Positions 12,573 to 24,640 of a DNA stretch of 64,000 nucleotides are shown in pieces. The notes beneath the pieces are model-generated. The model was not told the origin of the DNA. It saw only the letters and a list, made by a program, of their open reading frames with translations, and ran no database searches. The stretch covers positions 28,225,565-28,289,564 of the forward strand of contig NW_019211454.1 in the NCBI RefSeq assembly GCF_002443255.2, read 5' to 3'. The stretch comes from Varroa destructor. Lineage: Eukaryota > Arthropoda > Arachnida > Mesostigmata > Varroidae. Numbering within the stretch: position 1 is the stretch's first letter; each line of letters begins with the position of its first letter. Made by a program: the position numbers and the translations under genes.

Positions 12573-12919
12573 GACGAATAAATTTATCATCGTTGTGAGT
12601 GCTTGCCCCGTTAGCTAATGGCAATAGTGCCGTTGTCGCTCTGTTAATGGCTTAACGACCCACACTGATCGCTTCTTCATAATGAAGCTACTAAAAAACA
12701 AGTGACCACACGCGCCACAACGCAAGCTTGGTTGTCTCTACTTGGCCTACGTCACATTTATGTAAGAAGATAGGGGGCGGACCGGAGGTCGCAATGAAGT
12801 CAATATAGGGTTGCGCCATATTTGTTGAAGTTCGCTTCTAGTTTTGGCCCCTTGGTAAAGGCGTTACGGCGTTTGGCGTGTGAAGTGTAGGGAGATGTGT
12901 TCCCCTACTGGTGCAGTTA

Positions 12920-12968
12920 ACGAGTTGGGCAGCAGGCTGCTTCTGCTGCTGCCGCGGCCGCCGCCGTT
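12920..12968. repeat. CTG/CCG-rich triplet tract with a NotI-type core
   Basis: An imperfect run of CTG and CCG triplets including GCGGCCGC (12954-12961). It is the most GC-rich short stretch I noticed in the window. On the minus strand it could encode short Gln or Ala runs, but no long frame contains it. It lies just upstream of the octamer, foldback and TATA box that follow. Confidence 0.7.
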
Positions 12969-12972
12969 AAGC

Positions 12973-13036
12973 ATTTGCATACATTGAACTCATTAATAAG
13001 CAAAAAAATCTAAATAGATTTCTTTGCTTATATAAA
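12973..13036 (+). promoter_or_regulatory. Octamer, foldback and TATA box in series
   Basis: ATTTGCAT (12973-12980) matches the POU/Oct octamer. A 17-bp foldback follows, with left arm 12996-13012, right arm 13015-13031, a 2-nt loop and one mismatch. The foldback merges into TATATAAA at 13029-13036. A CpG-rich block (about 12600-12968) lies upstream. Together these look like a core promoter reading rightward, with initiation expected near 13060. The only long frame downstream (plus 13352-13753) is not convincing as a gene, so the promoter role is inference. Confidence 0.35.
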
Positions 13037-15020
13037 TACACTGAAGCCTAGCAGCGTTATTAAGGCTCGCTTAGGAAGACAAATGCAGTCCGCAGTGGCA
13101 ACTAATTTAATCTCTTTTTGTTTCGATCTAGAAGATAGAAAACAACCTTTGCATAGCTACGGCACCATTGAACTTGCATAGTGGGGCTGAGTGTATAGAG
13201 GGCAGATAAATGGCACCGGCGGCAAAAAACTATGCACGTTGGGTGAAAGAATTGCAATCAATTAGCCGACGAGCGGATATTGCGGTTATCGTACCAGGGT
13301 CATGCTATTAGGTATTAATCATCATACACGAATACATGAACGAAATATAACGTGACAATAGTTTTCGTTAACAAGCGCTGCGAAAAAGGCCGTGCCTGGC
13401 TCATCCGGTCGGCTCATGTTGGTGGGCTGTCAAAAATGATCCGCCATCATTATAAAAAAAAAAGCAACCGTTATCATGTGGTCACTTCTAAATTCGTTAA
13501 TTTGTTCAACAACAAAAGCGACTCCTGCTTACTTTCCGTTTATCAGCTTTACCTAACGTCTCATTCTCTGGATGAAGTTATGGGGTCTCATGCGTTTGTT
13601 CCTTTTCAGAAACGTTCATTCTGCTTAGTTACAAACGAAGAAATCAACACGCGAACTAAATGTCTCAGAACACACTGCTGTGAACGGCCGTTTACACACA
13701 ATGCTCTAACCTACGGACGAGCAGAGAAGACCGATTGCTATGTATGCAAATAGTGGGCAAATATGAAAGTCATACGAACATAATTGATGATATAAATGTT
13801 AAGTAAACGTCTTTTTCACTTTATAAGAAGTCGGCACCTGTACAGGGGACCAACTATATTATCCTGGTAATATACACACCGAGTCAGCATACAAACACAT
13901 GTTATTATCATTGTCCCTATTAATAAAAATGGGCCTGCATAGATGAGAAAAGTGGACAGACAGAAAAAATTTTATATTCGGTAAGTTTCGTCGGAGATTT
14001 GAGAATTGTTTTGTATCTCTTAGAATTATTTTATAGCTACTTGTACGTTTTTCTTAATAAGAGACAGAGGACATTTTATTTTAGGTTGCCGATACTCAGC
14101 AGAATTTAAAACACTTATTTCTTAGCCATTGATAGTCAGCTGGCGGATGGAAAAGAACAGAACCTTTACAGCAGGTTCTGCTACATGAGAAGCACCCGAC
14201 GTTTATTCGAAAAAAGGATACTTTTCTTAAATGCAGTTATTTAACAATACCAAGCTGCCTGACTTTAGGGGCAAAACATGCGAATTATTCCATGGTGCAT
14301 CGAAATTTTGTGATCTGCAACATCTTTTATGCTTCCTCCTGTTGCGAGTTGTACTATTGTGTCGATTAGTCTTCCGTATATTTGAAGTATTGGCGTGCAA
14401 AAATGGCGATTTCTCTGACAGCCAAACATGTTTCGTGACCTTTCTTAGTACTCTCGACAGTCTGACGGCGTGTCTCTAAAAATTGGTAACATTGCGTAAA
14501 AATACATATAGATAAGTTGTTTCCATTAGGTAAGTTATTAGCAAAAGACGTTGAGACAGGCTTTTAACTAGTGGCCGTTTACCTTTGGCATTCATCATTG
14601 CGTATTGATTGCTTTATTGGTCGAACATGATAGTTAGCTAAACTCTTTTCTGGTAGCGGAGACTTTACATTAGAGACCGGTAACGGCAATCAGTTCTTTT
14701 ATTGACTTAGCCGTCTGCTTTGTAGGGCAAAAGGCAGAAGATAAGTCTGGATAGTAAATGTAAAAAAACGGGAAAAATGACGCTAGACTAACGCCATAAA
14801 GGAGTTCGCCTGAGGCAACAGAAAAGAGGACGTTGGCAGGTTTCGCCTGAACCAACAGGATCTTATAGTCGTCAAGACCCCGGTAGTTTTGCAGTTATCG
14901 TGTATATAGGTGTTCCCTTTTCGAGTGACTTGATTTGATTGAAAACCGCGATCTTTATGAGACTTTCCTAAGCGGGTGTGGTTAGCAGTTGTCATTGCAA
15001 TGAAATTTCAGATATTTGTC

Positions 15021-15037
15021 ACACACACACACACACA
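15021..15037. repeat. (CA)n microsatellite
   Basis: About eight CA units followed by an A run. Confidence 0.9.
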
Positions 15038-15368
15038 AAAACTGTGCGATAATATAAAGTGCCAGGAAAAATCTAGACTCCTCCTAGCCATTTAGAAACG
15101 CCTACTAGCTTTGACGAGGAAATAGCCAGATTTGTGCTATCTTTATATTGAAATGTAAGGTCATACTTTTTTTTTCATCCGTATTCCAGCGGAGACGTGC
15201 CAGCTAAGAAATCACTCGTTGATATCTATACTTGACTTGAGATGGCGCCACGTGAAGCCCAACGTCTAACCCTATTATACATTTACTTACATAATTAATA
15301 GCTTACTACTTTTTATCTACATTAGGCGTCATCTCAATTTTCGGTTGCGTAGTAGAGACTCCGATGTT

Positions 15369-15404
15369 TCTAGAGTCGCCTGGACCTCGGATCCACTAGT
15401 CTAG
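15369..15404. other. Polylinker-like restriction-site cluster
   Basis: Within 36 nt the sequence has TCTAGA (XbaI, 15369-15374) running on as TCTAGAGTCG, then GGATCC (BamHI) abutting ACTAGT (SpeI) at 15389-15400. TCTAGAGTCG and CTCGGATCCACTAGT are junctions familiar from common cloning-vector multiple cloning sites. No vector backbone is recognisable in the flanks, so this may be coincidence. Confidence 0.3.
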
Positions 15405-16146
15405 TATCGTGAGTTATTTGAGAAAAATTTCCTAACTTAACGGAACATATAATGGCTGTAGTAACTTAGTTAACCAATTATAAATTGTTGCTTACCTTCC
15501 CGAGAATACATTTCTGAGTCTCATTTGCGGTGTAGTTTCATAGGTATAACGGGATCCACAATAAAATTGCGTCTTATAGGCGGTTATTATTTCATATGCT
15601 AACCTGAGACGAAAGCGCACATATGTTACGAAGAAGATATAGGTGTATTAAATACTCACATAAAGCAATTGCACTTCACGTTTGGGTTAGCTAATATCTT
15701 TTCTAATTTTTTTTTTTATTTTTTCCGTAAAATAACCTACTTTGCCATCTGCGATGACCCTCTTTCAGTAGCAGATCAGTTAATTTTCGGCCGATTAAGT
15801 TCTTCACCATTGTCTATTCAGCGTAAAATGCAAAATTGAAAATCTTTCGAAGCGCCAGTGGGTTGGCTTATCAAGTTGTTTTTTTTTTTTTTTTTTATAA
15901 CATAGAGCATTCTAGCGCCAAAATATACGCTAAGTCGATATAGTTTGTTACCTGCATTGATTTGAAATGATCGCCGCGTAGAAAACGGGCAATCGGTAAC
16001 AGTATTGTCCCTGAATTGCACAATTTTTTTGCAGACCGTTTTTTGTTCCATTGCTTAAATGCGATGTCTTCGTGCAGTATTTTTCGAAATTACCAAGATT
16101 AAACAAGTGGCAGCAGTAATCATATTCGCTTGATCACTTGACCTAC

Positions 16147-16329
16147 AAAAATACGCTCAATGAGGGTGGCGATGTTCTCAGCATTCGAGCGATCGTTAAC
16201 GTAATGAGAGGTGGAAATAGCATCGAGCATTATGTGGGGCTCCATTCTAAATACTGCCGACCCGATCCTTGGTGGCGTCGCGCCTACTAAGAAGCACCGC
16301 AAACGTTCTCTTAGTTTACGCCACAGTGC
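16147..16329 (-). CDS. Candidate internal exon, unknown protein
   Basis: The minus strand is open for exactly 61 codons between an acceptor-like CTAG and a good donor GTAGGT (16146-16141), phase 0 at both ends. The peptide begins ALWRKLRERLRCFLVGATPP, has FRMEPHIMLDAIS in the middle and ends NIATLIERIF. Codon choice looks natural and the area is GC-richer than its surroundings. The acceptor lacks a strong pyrimidine tract. The family is not recognised. Its phase would allow direct joining to the candidate exon at 4237-4437 on the same strand, but nothing shows that they belong together. Confidence 0.3.
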
Positions 16330-19300
16330 CTAGTTCGCTACAATCGGTTCGGCCCAACCTAACGACAGGTAATTTACTTCTTCGCACTTTAAAGTGGTGC
16401 TACTAGTTTAGACAATCTGGAATCAGGACTTCTCCGTTTTGCAACTCCTTCTAAGCGTCATTGGATATGGTGCAAGAGTGACATGGTCGTAAAGGATATC
16501 GTCTCCATTTTTCTCTATTTTAGCGAGTTAAAGGTAGAATAAACATTCGTGACTCGAATTACGCTACGTATATGAGAAATCGGTAAATAAAAAAGTATAT
16601 ATTAGTAATGACATTAGCTATTGAACGAACATAGCCGTCAAGTATCTTATTTGTATAGAATAATTGGATCGATATATGGTAAGCACGTATTAAATATAGT
16701 AGGGGCAGAGCATATACACGGAAACCCTGTCCACAGGAGGGGACAATTTACGCATAAGATCAAATTTGCCGAAAACTTGTACCGTATAGCAGGGTTGAAC
16801 CTGACCTAGGTTTGGTGAAAATCAATAGGTGCTCGATATTATCTTCGGTAATATCGAACAGGGTCGAATTTCAGTTTATTCGAATTGTCCGACAACAGGG
16901 AACACTGCCGTCATATCAGTATCGGCCGGGATGACGGCATTCTAGATGATAAAGTTTAACAAAAGAGACGACTGGTAGCGCTTATCCTGCCGCTATTTTG
17001 TACCGTGTTGTGCTCTAGTAAACTCAGCTAGCTAATAAGAAAAAGTCCAAACTAACTCATCCCGTGAGATACAAACCTGTGCTACTACATGATCGGCTCT
17101 GAGCTATGTTTGTGTTCATATTGCCCTGAAGTGTTTTCAATAGTTCGATGATGGACTTAACCGCTATAACAGAAGTAAGAGCTGTTGAAGCTAATAGGAT
17201 CCAAAAGACAACGTGGTCCTACCGTGTGTGGTACGGAAAGGTGTAGTTTGCTGAGGGAGGGTCAAATGCTTAATACCTGTTGGTACGCTCCACATGGAAG
17301 GCAGGAGCTAAAAATGCCTTTGGCCGCAATACAAGCCTAGCTCGTCAGAAACAAGCATAGCTGTCACCGTATCGGTTTTGAAGACCACTTTTTTCGCAGG
17401 CTACAGCTAGCCTGCATTGGTCTCTTCTTTTGCTTACCTTGTCGTAGCTATAAAAGTGGGCCGCTTCTACTGAATCCCGTAGTATCCCGCAACTTAGAAG
17501 TGTGGCTAATCGATACGTGGAGAATTTTTATTGACACCGCAATCAGGACGTGACATACATTTCATTGGACGCAGGCTAAGGATGGAACACGCGGTCTTCT
17601 CAGTGCTGGATCATATTTTCGCTAGGCTCAACTAGAAACAGCCAGGCTTTAAATAGTCACCGCTAAAAAAAACCGAACGAGAAAGTCTGTCGGACGGAAA
17701 GGCTTCTACGCATGCTGCTTTTCTCTCAACCTGCCTCTTCCAAGGCTAGCAACTATGAGAAAAAACGCAGTGAAAATGAACTTGGTAAAGAATAATGAAT
17801 CGACAAAACGCACTGACTTGTAATACTGTTCGAGCTTCGCTGATCGCATATGACCTTTGTACATGCTGGCTCAGTGCTATAAACAATTAGTAAAAGTCCA
17901 ACTTTACATTTTCAGGTACTTATTAAGTAAGTATTAGTTGTCGCCGATTTGCTGGTAGAATGGGACAGTATCTATTAAAAGAAATTTGCACACTTCCTTT
18001 TCCCGTTAGCTTGCTGCTATGCGAGGATGACTGATTCAAACATTCGTCGTAAAGTTACGCTAAAATAACGAGAGTAGAACTCCTATTTATACTTCATTAT
18101 GCATGCTCAGAGTCATTGCCGTACACCTACCAGGGGAGAAATGCCACAGGCACTCGCTGTGTTCTAGCTTCGATAAAGCGCTTCACTCGTTTCAGATAAC
18201 TTCGACAATCAATCTGTTCAAACCTAAATCGATAACTTACGCCACCTATCTGTGAAATGTATCTGTTTGGTCCAAAGTAATATATTAACTTTTCGTGGTT
18301 CAGACTATCGTCAATCGTTGTTCTCTATCCCAAAACTGTGTAATCTTTAACCGAAGCCACAGTTAACTCAGCTTATTTGCTAGCTATAAAAGTGATTGAA
18401 AAGCATTAATACCAGTTAACAAGTTTTGCGATAAAAGGTGTCCTATATGGTGAACGTTAAATCCCGGTCTAGCAAATGTGAATTCCCATGACCATTTCTA
18501 AAATAAGTGGATCTCGTCTGCCTGTACTCTCGTGGCTGGACCGGTTCGCTAGGGGCTTGCCAATTTAAGCACGTTCGTTATGTTATTTGCCATAATGTTG
18601 AAAAACGTCTGCGTCATTCGTTCGTAAGCTAGGCTGAGCTGGGCAACAGCTTGCTTCACTTTTAGCTGTAACCAATGCGAATACGGGCATATCGCCGACA
18701 GGCTTTCAATCTCTAAGCCGTTCCGTAAAAGGCTTCGTTCTAGCAACGCACTAACAAGTTAGCCTATTGTTTATGAATTTGCCTAGGACACGGCCCATCA
18801 AGTATATACTGTTTAGCTAAAAACAAACAAAACAGTGATGGTCGTCGCATAGAAGGGGAGACTAAGCAGACATGTTAGATGGACGAGTTCATTTCAGCAC
18901 TGCTATGGTCACATTCGCTTGTATATATCAAATACAGCAAATCGACTACTTCAATATGCCGGCTGTTGTACGAGTCTTGTATATATATGAATCCTAATAA
19001 ATTATACATAATTGATTAACTGAAATTTACGTATCGGACTTGAACAATATTTCGATTGATTTTTGAGGAGAGGGAAGCAGAAACCATAAAGGGCGAATTA
19101 ATATTTTAGACTTAATTAACCAGTGTGTTTTGTTCGACGCCTATGGATGAGGTCGCCTCATTTCGATCTGCGCAAGCCCTTCCCTGGGCTTGGATTATAC
19201 TGAACCGTCGTAAAGTCGATGCCTCCAACGGCAGGAGGATATTCCGCAGATTGTCAATCAATAAAAATGAAGCGCATGGCATACCAGTAAGATAGCGTGG

Positions 19301-22300
19301 CAATAATATTTTCTCACTTACACCTTCTACGTGAAAAATCACCTTGCTACCTTCACGGGGCCAACAACGAAGTAGCAAAACAAAAAAAGCTGTACTGTTT
19401 GTAGTAACTGACCTAACTATCATTCATGTTGCGTCTGTACGGTTCGTTTTTTTCATCGAAATAGTAACGAAGAATACGGGAGAGCGACAGGAGAGATGGT
19501 CTTGTAAATGCCCCGAGGGCTGGCCACCAAGTGTTCTCGATCGATATTAATTATATTTAATCTTTTGGTTTTATTATATTCTTGAAATCCTACATCCAAA
19601 AAAAGCCCACGTATCATTCCTGATTTGCTCTTTAAATATATGGTTTCATCGAGCGTTTTTCTAAGTGGTACACCAAGCAGGGCACGATTTAACATATGCC
19701 TTCTTCAGTACACGTAATTATGCAACACGCAATCAAGTCGATGCAATCATGCTATCAATACACGAACGTAGTTCCCTTTCCACCAAATAATGGAACTTCT
19801 TAGAATCACCGTGGTCTTCTTGGAGTCATTGATATGAGTTACTTTCCATAGGGCAATTTTTTAATTGTGCTACACTTTACTAAGTATTGAAATCACACAA
19901 AGTCAAACGTACCAAAAGAACCGCCTCTTCGACTTTTTTCTTAACGTGTCAGGCTCGAGCCACCTAGCGTGTACCCTTTTGAAGGTAGCAAGACAAGCGG
20001 CAATTCTTCCTAAGCAAACTTCCTAACAAACTTTACGGTGTGTGTGTGTAATCAATGAAAAGGGGGCAACAGACGTTTTGATTAGATGTTTACTTGAGCG
20101 ATTGATTTCAGCGGCCTTTTAACAAATTGGATTGATCATTTGGAATCGCTCGTCAATGAAGCATTTGCTAGACGTTTTGGCTGAGCTGTAAACTGATAGG
20201 TGTGACGTTTAGAAGAAAAAGCACCGACGCTCGAATTTATTGCCGTTTTATTAGGCAGCACTCTCGACCTGCAAGCTTCGAAATATATCTTACACGGAAC
20301 GTTGTTTAAAATAAAGGAACATGTTTATTTTCAACAGAAATTAATATATATATATATACACTTATAGAACAGTGTTATATGTTTTAGGGAATGTGGGTGC
20401 CTTCTGAGATGTGCCGCACTCACCGCTCGGTAAAGCCATAGTCGCTGTAAAGCAGCGACGTACGAAGTGGAAATTGTTTCGTTGTTCGAGTGTCGTATTT
20501 TACTCGAAGTTGCTTCTATGTGAAGAAAATTCTGTGTGAGTCAGTGGGGTAGCATTACAGAATTTGCTGAAATTTTCAAAGTAACGTTCTGTTTTGTTAC
20601 ACCTCATCCCTCGAGGCTAAGCGATCCTGCTTCAGTTCACAACTTTTTAGGTATCGTCAAACTACGCCGTCTTTTGCTACGCTTCAAAGAAGCTTAAAGA
20701 AATTCAAAACCGCCAAGGGCCACTTTGAGGCATGCCAATACCGAATAATACTTCTATCTCTGCCGTTCACGCCTAAACACGAAGAGCCGATAAAATTGCC
20801 TGTATAGATCACTTCCCTTTTCGTAATCAAATTTTTGGCTTCATTATGCAGCCTTAATCAAGCGATGACTATGATAATATAGCACTTAAAAATATTCCCA
20901 CAACCTAATTGTATTACTAAACATGTCAGAGACACATATCATACTAAATACGGGATGCCTAGTAATGATTCTAACAACACCTTCATTTGTTCACACAGGT
21001 TGTGTCAATATAACATTTGTTATTTCTTCAATGGCGACCATAGGAGAAACAAACTTATATAAGTATAAAATTATAAAGATTTGCTTACATTTTACGTTGT
21101 GTGCGTGTATTTTTTACGGATGAAATGTTCTGACTTTAAAAATGTTGTTACATATACGATTGTACACTTTTCGCTATAGTGGGGGAAACATAATAATGTT
21201 AGCATATACGTTACACTCCTATACTAGGGTCAAGCTAGTTGGTATTAGTAAGCTCTCTAAGCACTTACGCAGTCAGTGAACGAGGGGAGATTACGCAGCA
21301 AGAAAAAGATTATATCAATGCATTCAGATGGGTATTATAGAAATTTTGAGCTTAACTTTCTAGGCTAAAATCATCATAGTTCGCTTATTAGGACATAATT
21401 TTGTGAAGTAATAACCTAATTTAAAATACGGATATTGATGTTAAACATGAGACATAAACTACCAATATTTATGCCGTCGGTTTCAACCCATATATACCAT
21501 ACGATACATCGTAGAGTATTCGGCTCAAAATATATTGAAAAGGCTATCCAGTAGGCCTATTGTAATCAACTGAATGCTCAGTGTCATCAGTGAGTCTACT
21601 TGCACAACTATACACAAACAGAGTATTCTGTTCCATGTATAGAGTAAAAATAGACATCTTTCTATGATTACTGCCGAAAAATTTACTGCAAGGGTTTTTA
21701 CCTCGGGAAATGTACCTAAAGGCATGCATATGTATATATATATATATAGCGAAATCACAAAGACTCGTGCGAATTATTGAGTCAGGTAAAATTGTTCGCT
21801 AAGATTTTAGCGACCCTCTAATTGTATATAAGACAAACACGGAAAAGATAACTGCTACAAAAGATATGCCTTGGTTTAAAGGGCATGATTTTTCTGCTTC
21901 CAGGTATTCGTAAGCGATCTGGAATGATTTCTAGCTAGACAAAGGTTCTAGGTTTGAGATGTTCGTACTCTCCTCTGTGTAAAGACTTGGGCTTCTAACT
22001 ACGTTTAGTAGTTATCACCGCCCTGAAACACAGAGAAGTAAAAAAATTATCACCTGTGTCATAGTTAACGTTCTTTAAGATTCCTTAATCAATTTGTTTG
22101 AGACCTCATTTAAAGCTGCCTGTGCTTACTTCATTAACGGGATAGCTGAACCGTAATGATTCGAGACCTGTATTTTTACCGGTAAACTACTAAAGAGCCA
22201 TATAAGTTTTCATCGGAAACTGAACCTAATTCACTCTGAGTCTGCCACCAGGAACTCACGCTGCGAGTCGCTGCCATAACTCGTATGTGTACGTGAAGAT

Positions 22301-22305
22301 TTGGC

Positions 22306-22590
22306 ATGATGATTGTATTGTATGGATTTTGCCCGGACAAAATATGCAGTTCTCTGACAGACGCTATCATTAAAAGTAACTCTAACTTCACAGATCAAGT
22401 CAGGAGCTACGCAAGTGAGATGAGAGCTGTGATGTTGCCAGACCAGCGTTTCTATAAAGCTCGATTTAACAGGATAATGCAGGACAAAGTGTGCTATCGT
22501 GTACGAACATGCGTCCTGCTCTGTTGGCGCTTTTTTACCTTGCAACGATCGATGGCATTTGGATCAATTCCGGGATTTGAAAGCAGTTAA
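22306..22590 (+). CDS. Candidate 94-codon open frame
   Basis: An ATG-to-TAA frame with some RNY codon bias. The peptide includes SLTDAIIKSNSNFTDQVRSY and later MRAVMLPDQRFYKARFNRIM. It is polar in the middle, with a Cys-rich, more hydrophobic stretch near the C-terminus (CVLLCWRFF). No signal peptide, zinc motif or known domain is visible. A longer minus-strand frame overlaps it completely, and the length is near what chance allows, so it may well be noncoding. Confidence 0.2.
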   Translation: MMIVLYGFCPDKICSSLTDAIIKSNSNFTDQVRSYASEMRAVMLPDQRFYKARFNRIMQDKVCYRVRTCVLLCWRFFTLQRSMAFGSIPGFESS

Positions 22591-24114
22591 GCCTCAGTTA
22601 TAAGGATTCGAATAAACTGTAGTAACTAACTGAATTAGTTTCTATTCTCATAGGTTGTAAGTGGCATTTTTGAGATAGCTGTCAATTGTTTCACCGTTCA
22701 CGAGTATTGTTCAATTTCTCTATTAAATTCTCACGTATCCATTCATTGCAGTAGTTTTTTTATAGATCTTATCTACTGGCCGAGAGAAACAGTTCGGTAT
22801 ATGCATATTTTTCGCTAATTATCATTAGGACATTTAAATCAAGCGAAAATATCCTAACAGGTAGGCCTTATTTTACAACAAGGTATTTAATATATCCGGA
22901 AGTAAATTTAAAATAATAAAATAAGCTTTGGTGGGAGCGATTTTTGTGGCTGCATCTTCTTATTGGCAGGCATCTTGAAAAAAAGTGGGCTTTACAGGCT
23001 GAGCCGGTTCTAAAGAGAGAAGGGAAAATATGGCTTTTAACCGCATCGATTTATTACAATAATATTCCTTTTTTACTTTATGCTAAGCTACTGTATCCAG
23101 CTCTAAATATTTCAAAGCATACGATTTCTATTATAGAAACTTTTTCTAGGCCAAACATAGTTACTAAAGGAAATCAAAACATAACTGGTTGGATATCGTT
23201 GCTGGCGCAGTAAGTACAGAGAAAAAGTTTACCAAAGTTAGCCCAAAAATGAATTTAAGGTTCCAGTATTTACGAAAAAATTGCTCCTTTCAACCTAAGC
23301 TGAAGTGAGCATAGGCCCTTTTTGCGTCAAAATTCATTTATATTTACATATGACCGACAAGCATCAATGTCTTTTGAATATTTCTGCACGGAATCGGCAC
23401 TGACTGAAGATAATTCGATTTTCAATTTATGCCTTTCAGACACGCACTTTCTTACCTACGGCTTACATCTAACGCGGTACATTTAAATTCAAACAAACTT
23501 TGGCTTATTATTTATCGGACTGGGCATACGTTTGTCTGTAACTTTTTAGTACCAGAAGAAATACAGTTCTTCTTAAGACGAGGCAACAAGATGTAATTGT
23601 TGGAATCTGAAGGAGGATCAACCATTTTTGGCAGACTTAAGTTTTTCATGCAGAAATTCAATGCTGTCGTAAGGTCTTAATGGGTAGTTCAGGTAAGCTC
23701 CGAAAATTAGCTTTCTTGATATTTATATCGCCTTTCTGTACCATTTGAACTCTTTAACGCGGTATCGCTTGACGCACAGTTACGATTAAAAAGTTGTTTG
23801 CAAATAAAAAACGGAATATCTTGAAAATGATCCGTTACTGGTTTTCGTCCCTAACTGAAGCTATAAACGCAGTGCATCATGTTCATATAGCATAAGCATG
23901 ATCGCCAGCGATGCCTAACCCATCCAAATTTTATTGAAATATCTGTTTTTATTCAGATACTGTCTTAAGAACTTTAAGTCATGTGAAAAGGTCTGGATTT
24001 AGATGCCCTAGCCTGTACACTGACTCACGTCGATATCATTATCGTATCGATTCAGTGACGCTAGCTATCAAGTTCCTACTACTATTATTATACTACCTGG
24101 TTAAAAAAAATAAA

Positions 24115-24140
24115 TAAATGAGTGAATGAATGAATGAGTC
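24115..24140. repeat. (TGAA/TAAA)n simple repeat
   Basis: AATAAATAAATGAGTGAATG continues through more TGAA units, just upstream of the mariner relic. Confidence 0.8.
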
Positions 24141-24239
24141 ATTTGAATCTTCGCGCCACCAAAGGATCGTGTTTATTTCGGCATAGCGAACGGGACCTTA
24201 TATTGGAAGGGCGGTTTCGGAAGTGCGGTGCTCTTCGAC

Positions 24240-24640
24240 CGCCATAAACTCATTCCGTCCGGCTGTACGATCACCAAGGAGTGTTATTAAAAAATTCAAA
24301 AAAAACTGCGAGCCTCTCCGGCGCAAAAGACCAAAACTATGCTACAACATGCTTTGGGTCCTTCATCATAACAATGCACGAGCACAGACTTCAATACTCA
24401 TACAGGAATTATTGTTAAAGGACCCGATGTGTATGTTACCCCAAGTTTGGATTCACTGGACCAAGCCTTCTGCGACTTCGAAAGAAAAAAAAAAGTCTGA
24501 AACGAAAGCGTTTCGAAAGCAATAGAGAAATCGCTTACCGAGCTTAGAGTCACCCCGACAATAAAATTAGAAAAGTGGTGGCCCAGGTCTGTTGTTCTGG
24601 CGGAGACTATTTCCAACGAGCGATTGGGAAAATTTAGTAA
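24240..24640 (+). pseudogene. Mariner-family transposase relic
   Basis: The C-terminal half of a Tc1/mariner-superfamily transposase, readable in three frames. Frame one upstream reads HKLIPSGCTITKECY, matching the mariner HEFLP-G-TVN-EYY block. After a shift the frame runs RRKRPKL, then VLHHNNARAQTS, the RRKRPEL and LHHDNAPAHT blocks. The next frame gives SLDQAFCDF, matching SPDLAPCDF. A further shift in an A run (near 24485-24494) leads to KRFESNREIA and finally SGGDYFQ, the family's C-terminal GDYF motif. The second catalytic Asp of the DDD triad is Asn (24370-24372), while the third Asp is kept (24474-24476). They are 104 nt apart, one base short of the 105 expected for D34D. Stops and frameshifts show it is dead. 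The N-terminal half and terminal inverted repeats were not found. Confidence 0.9.

Larger units (their letters stand above)
13754..16146. other. No gene supported
   Basis: AT-rich with short frames. It contains a (CA)n run at about 15021-15037, poly-T tracts near 15709 and 15879, and the restriction-site cluster at 15369-15404 listed separately. Confidence 0.45.
16330..24239. other. Long stretch without a supported gene
   Basis: 16.8-18.8 kb is moderately GC-richer but has few frames. Minus 18549-18746 gives a helical peptide (KVKQAVAQLSLAYERM) without good splice sites. Minus 19112-19423 and both strands at 22.2-22.6 kb are open but unrecognised. Small hairpins occur at 16833-16857, 17396-17415 and 20441-20459. 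(TA)n runs occur at about 20344-20358 and 21731-21748. No transposon motif was seen before 24.24 kb. Confidence 0.45.

Noticed and set aside
13352..13753. 133-codon plus-strand frame downstream of the TATA-like site
   Set aside because: It starts at GTG with the first ATG at codon 29, contains a Lys run from an A tract, and shows no signal peptide, domain or codon bias. Its length is close to the chance maximum for a window this size.
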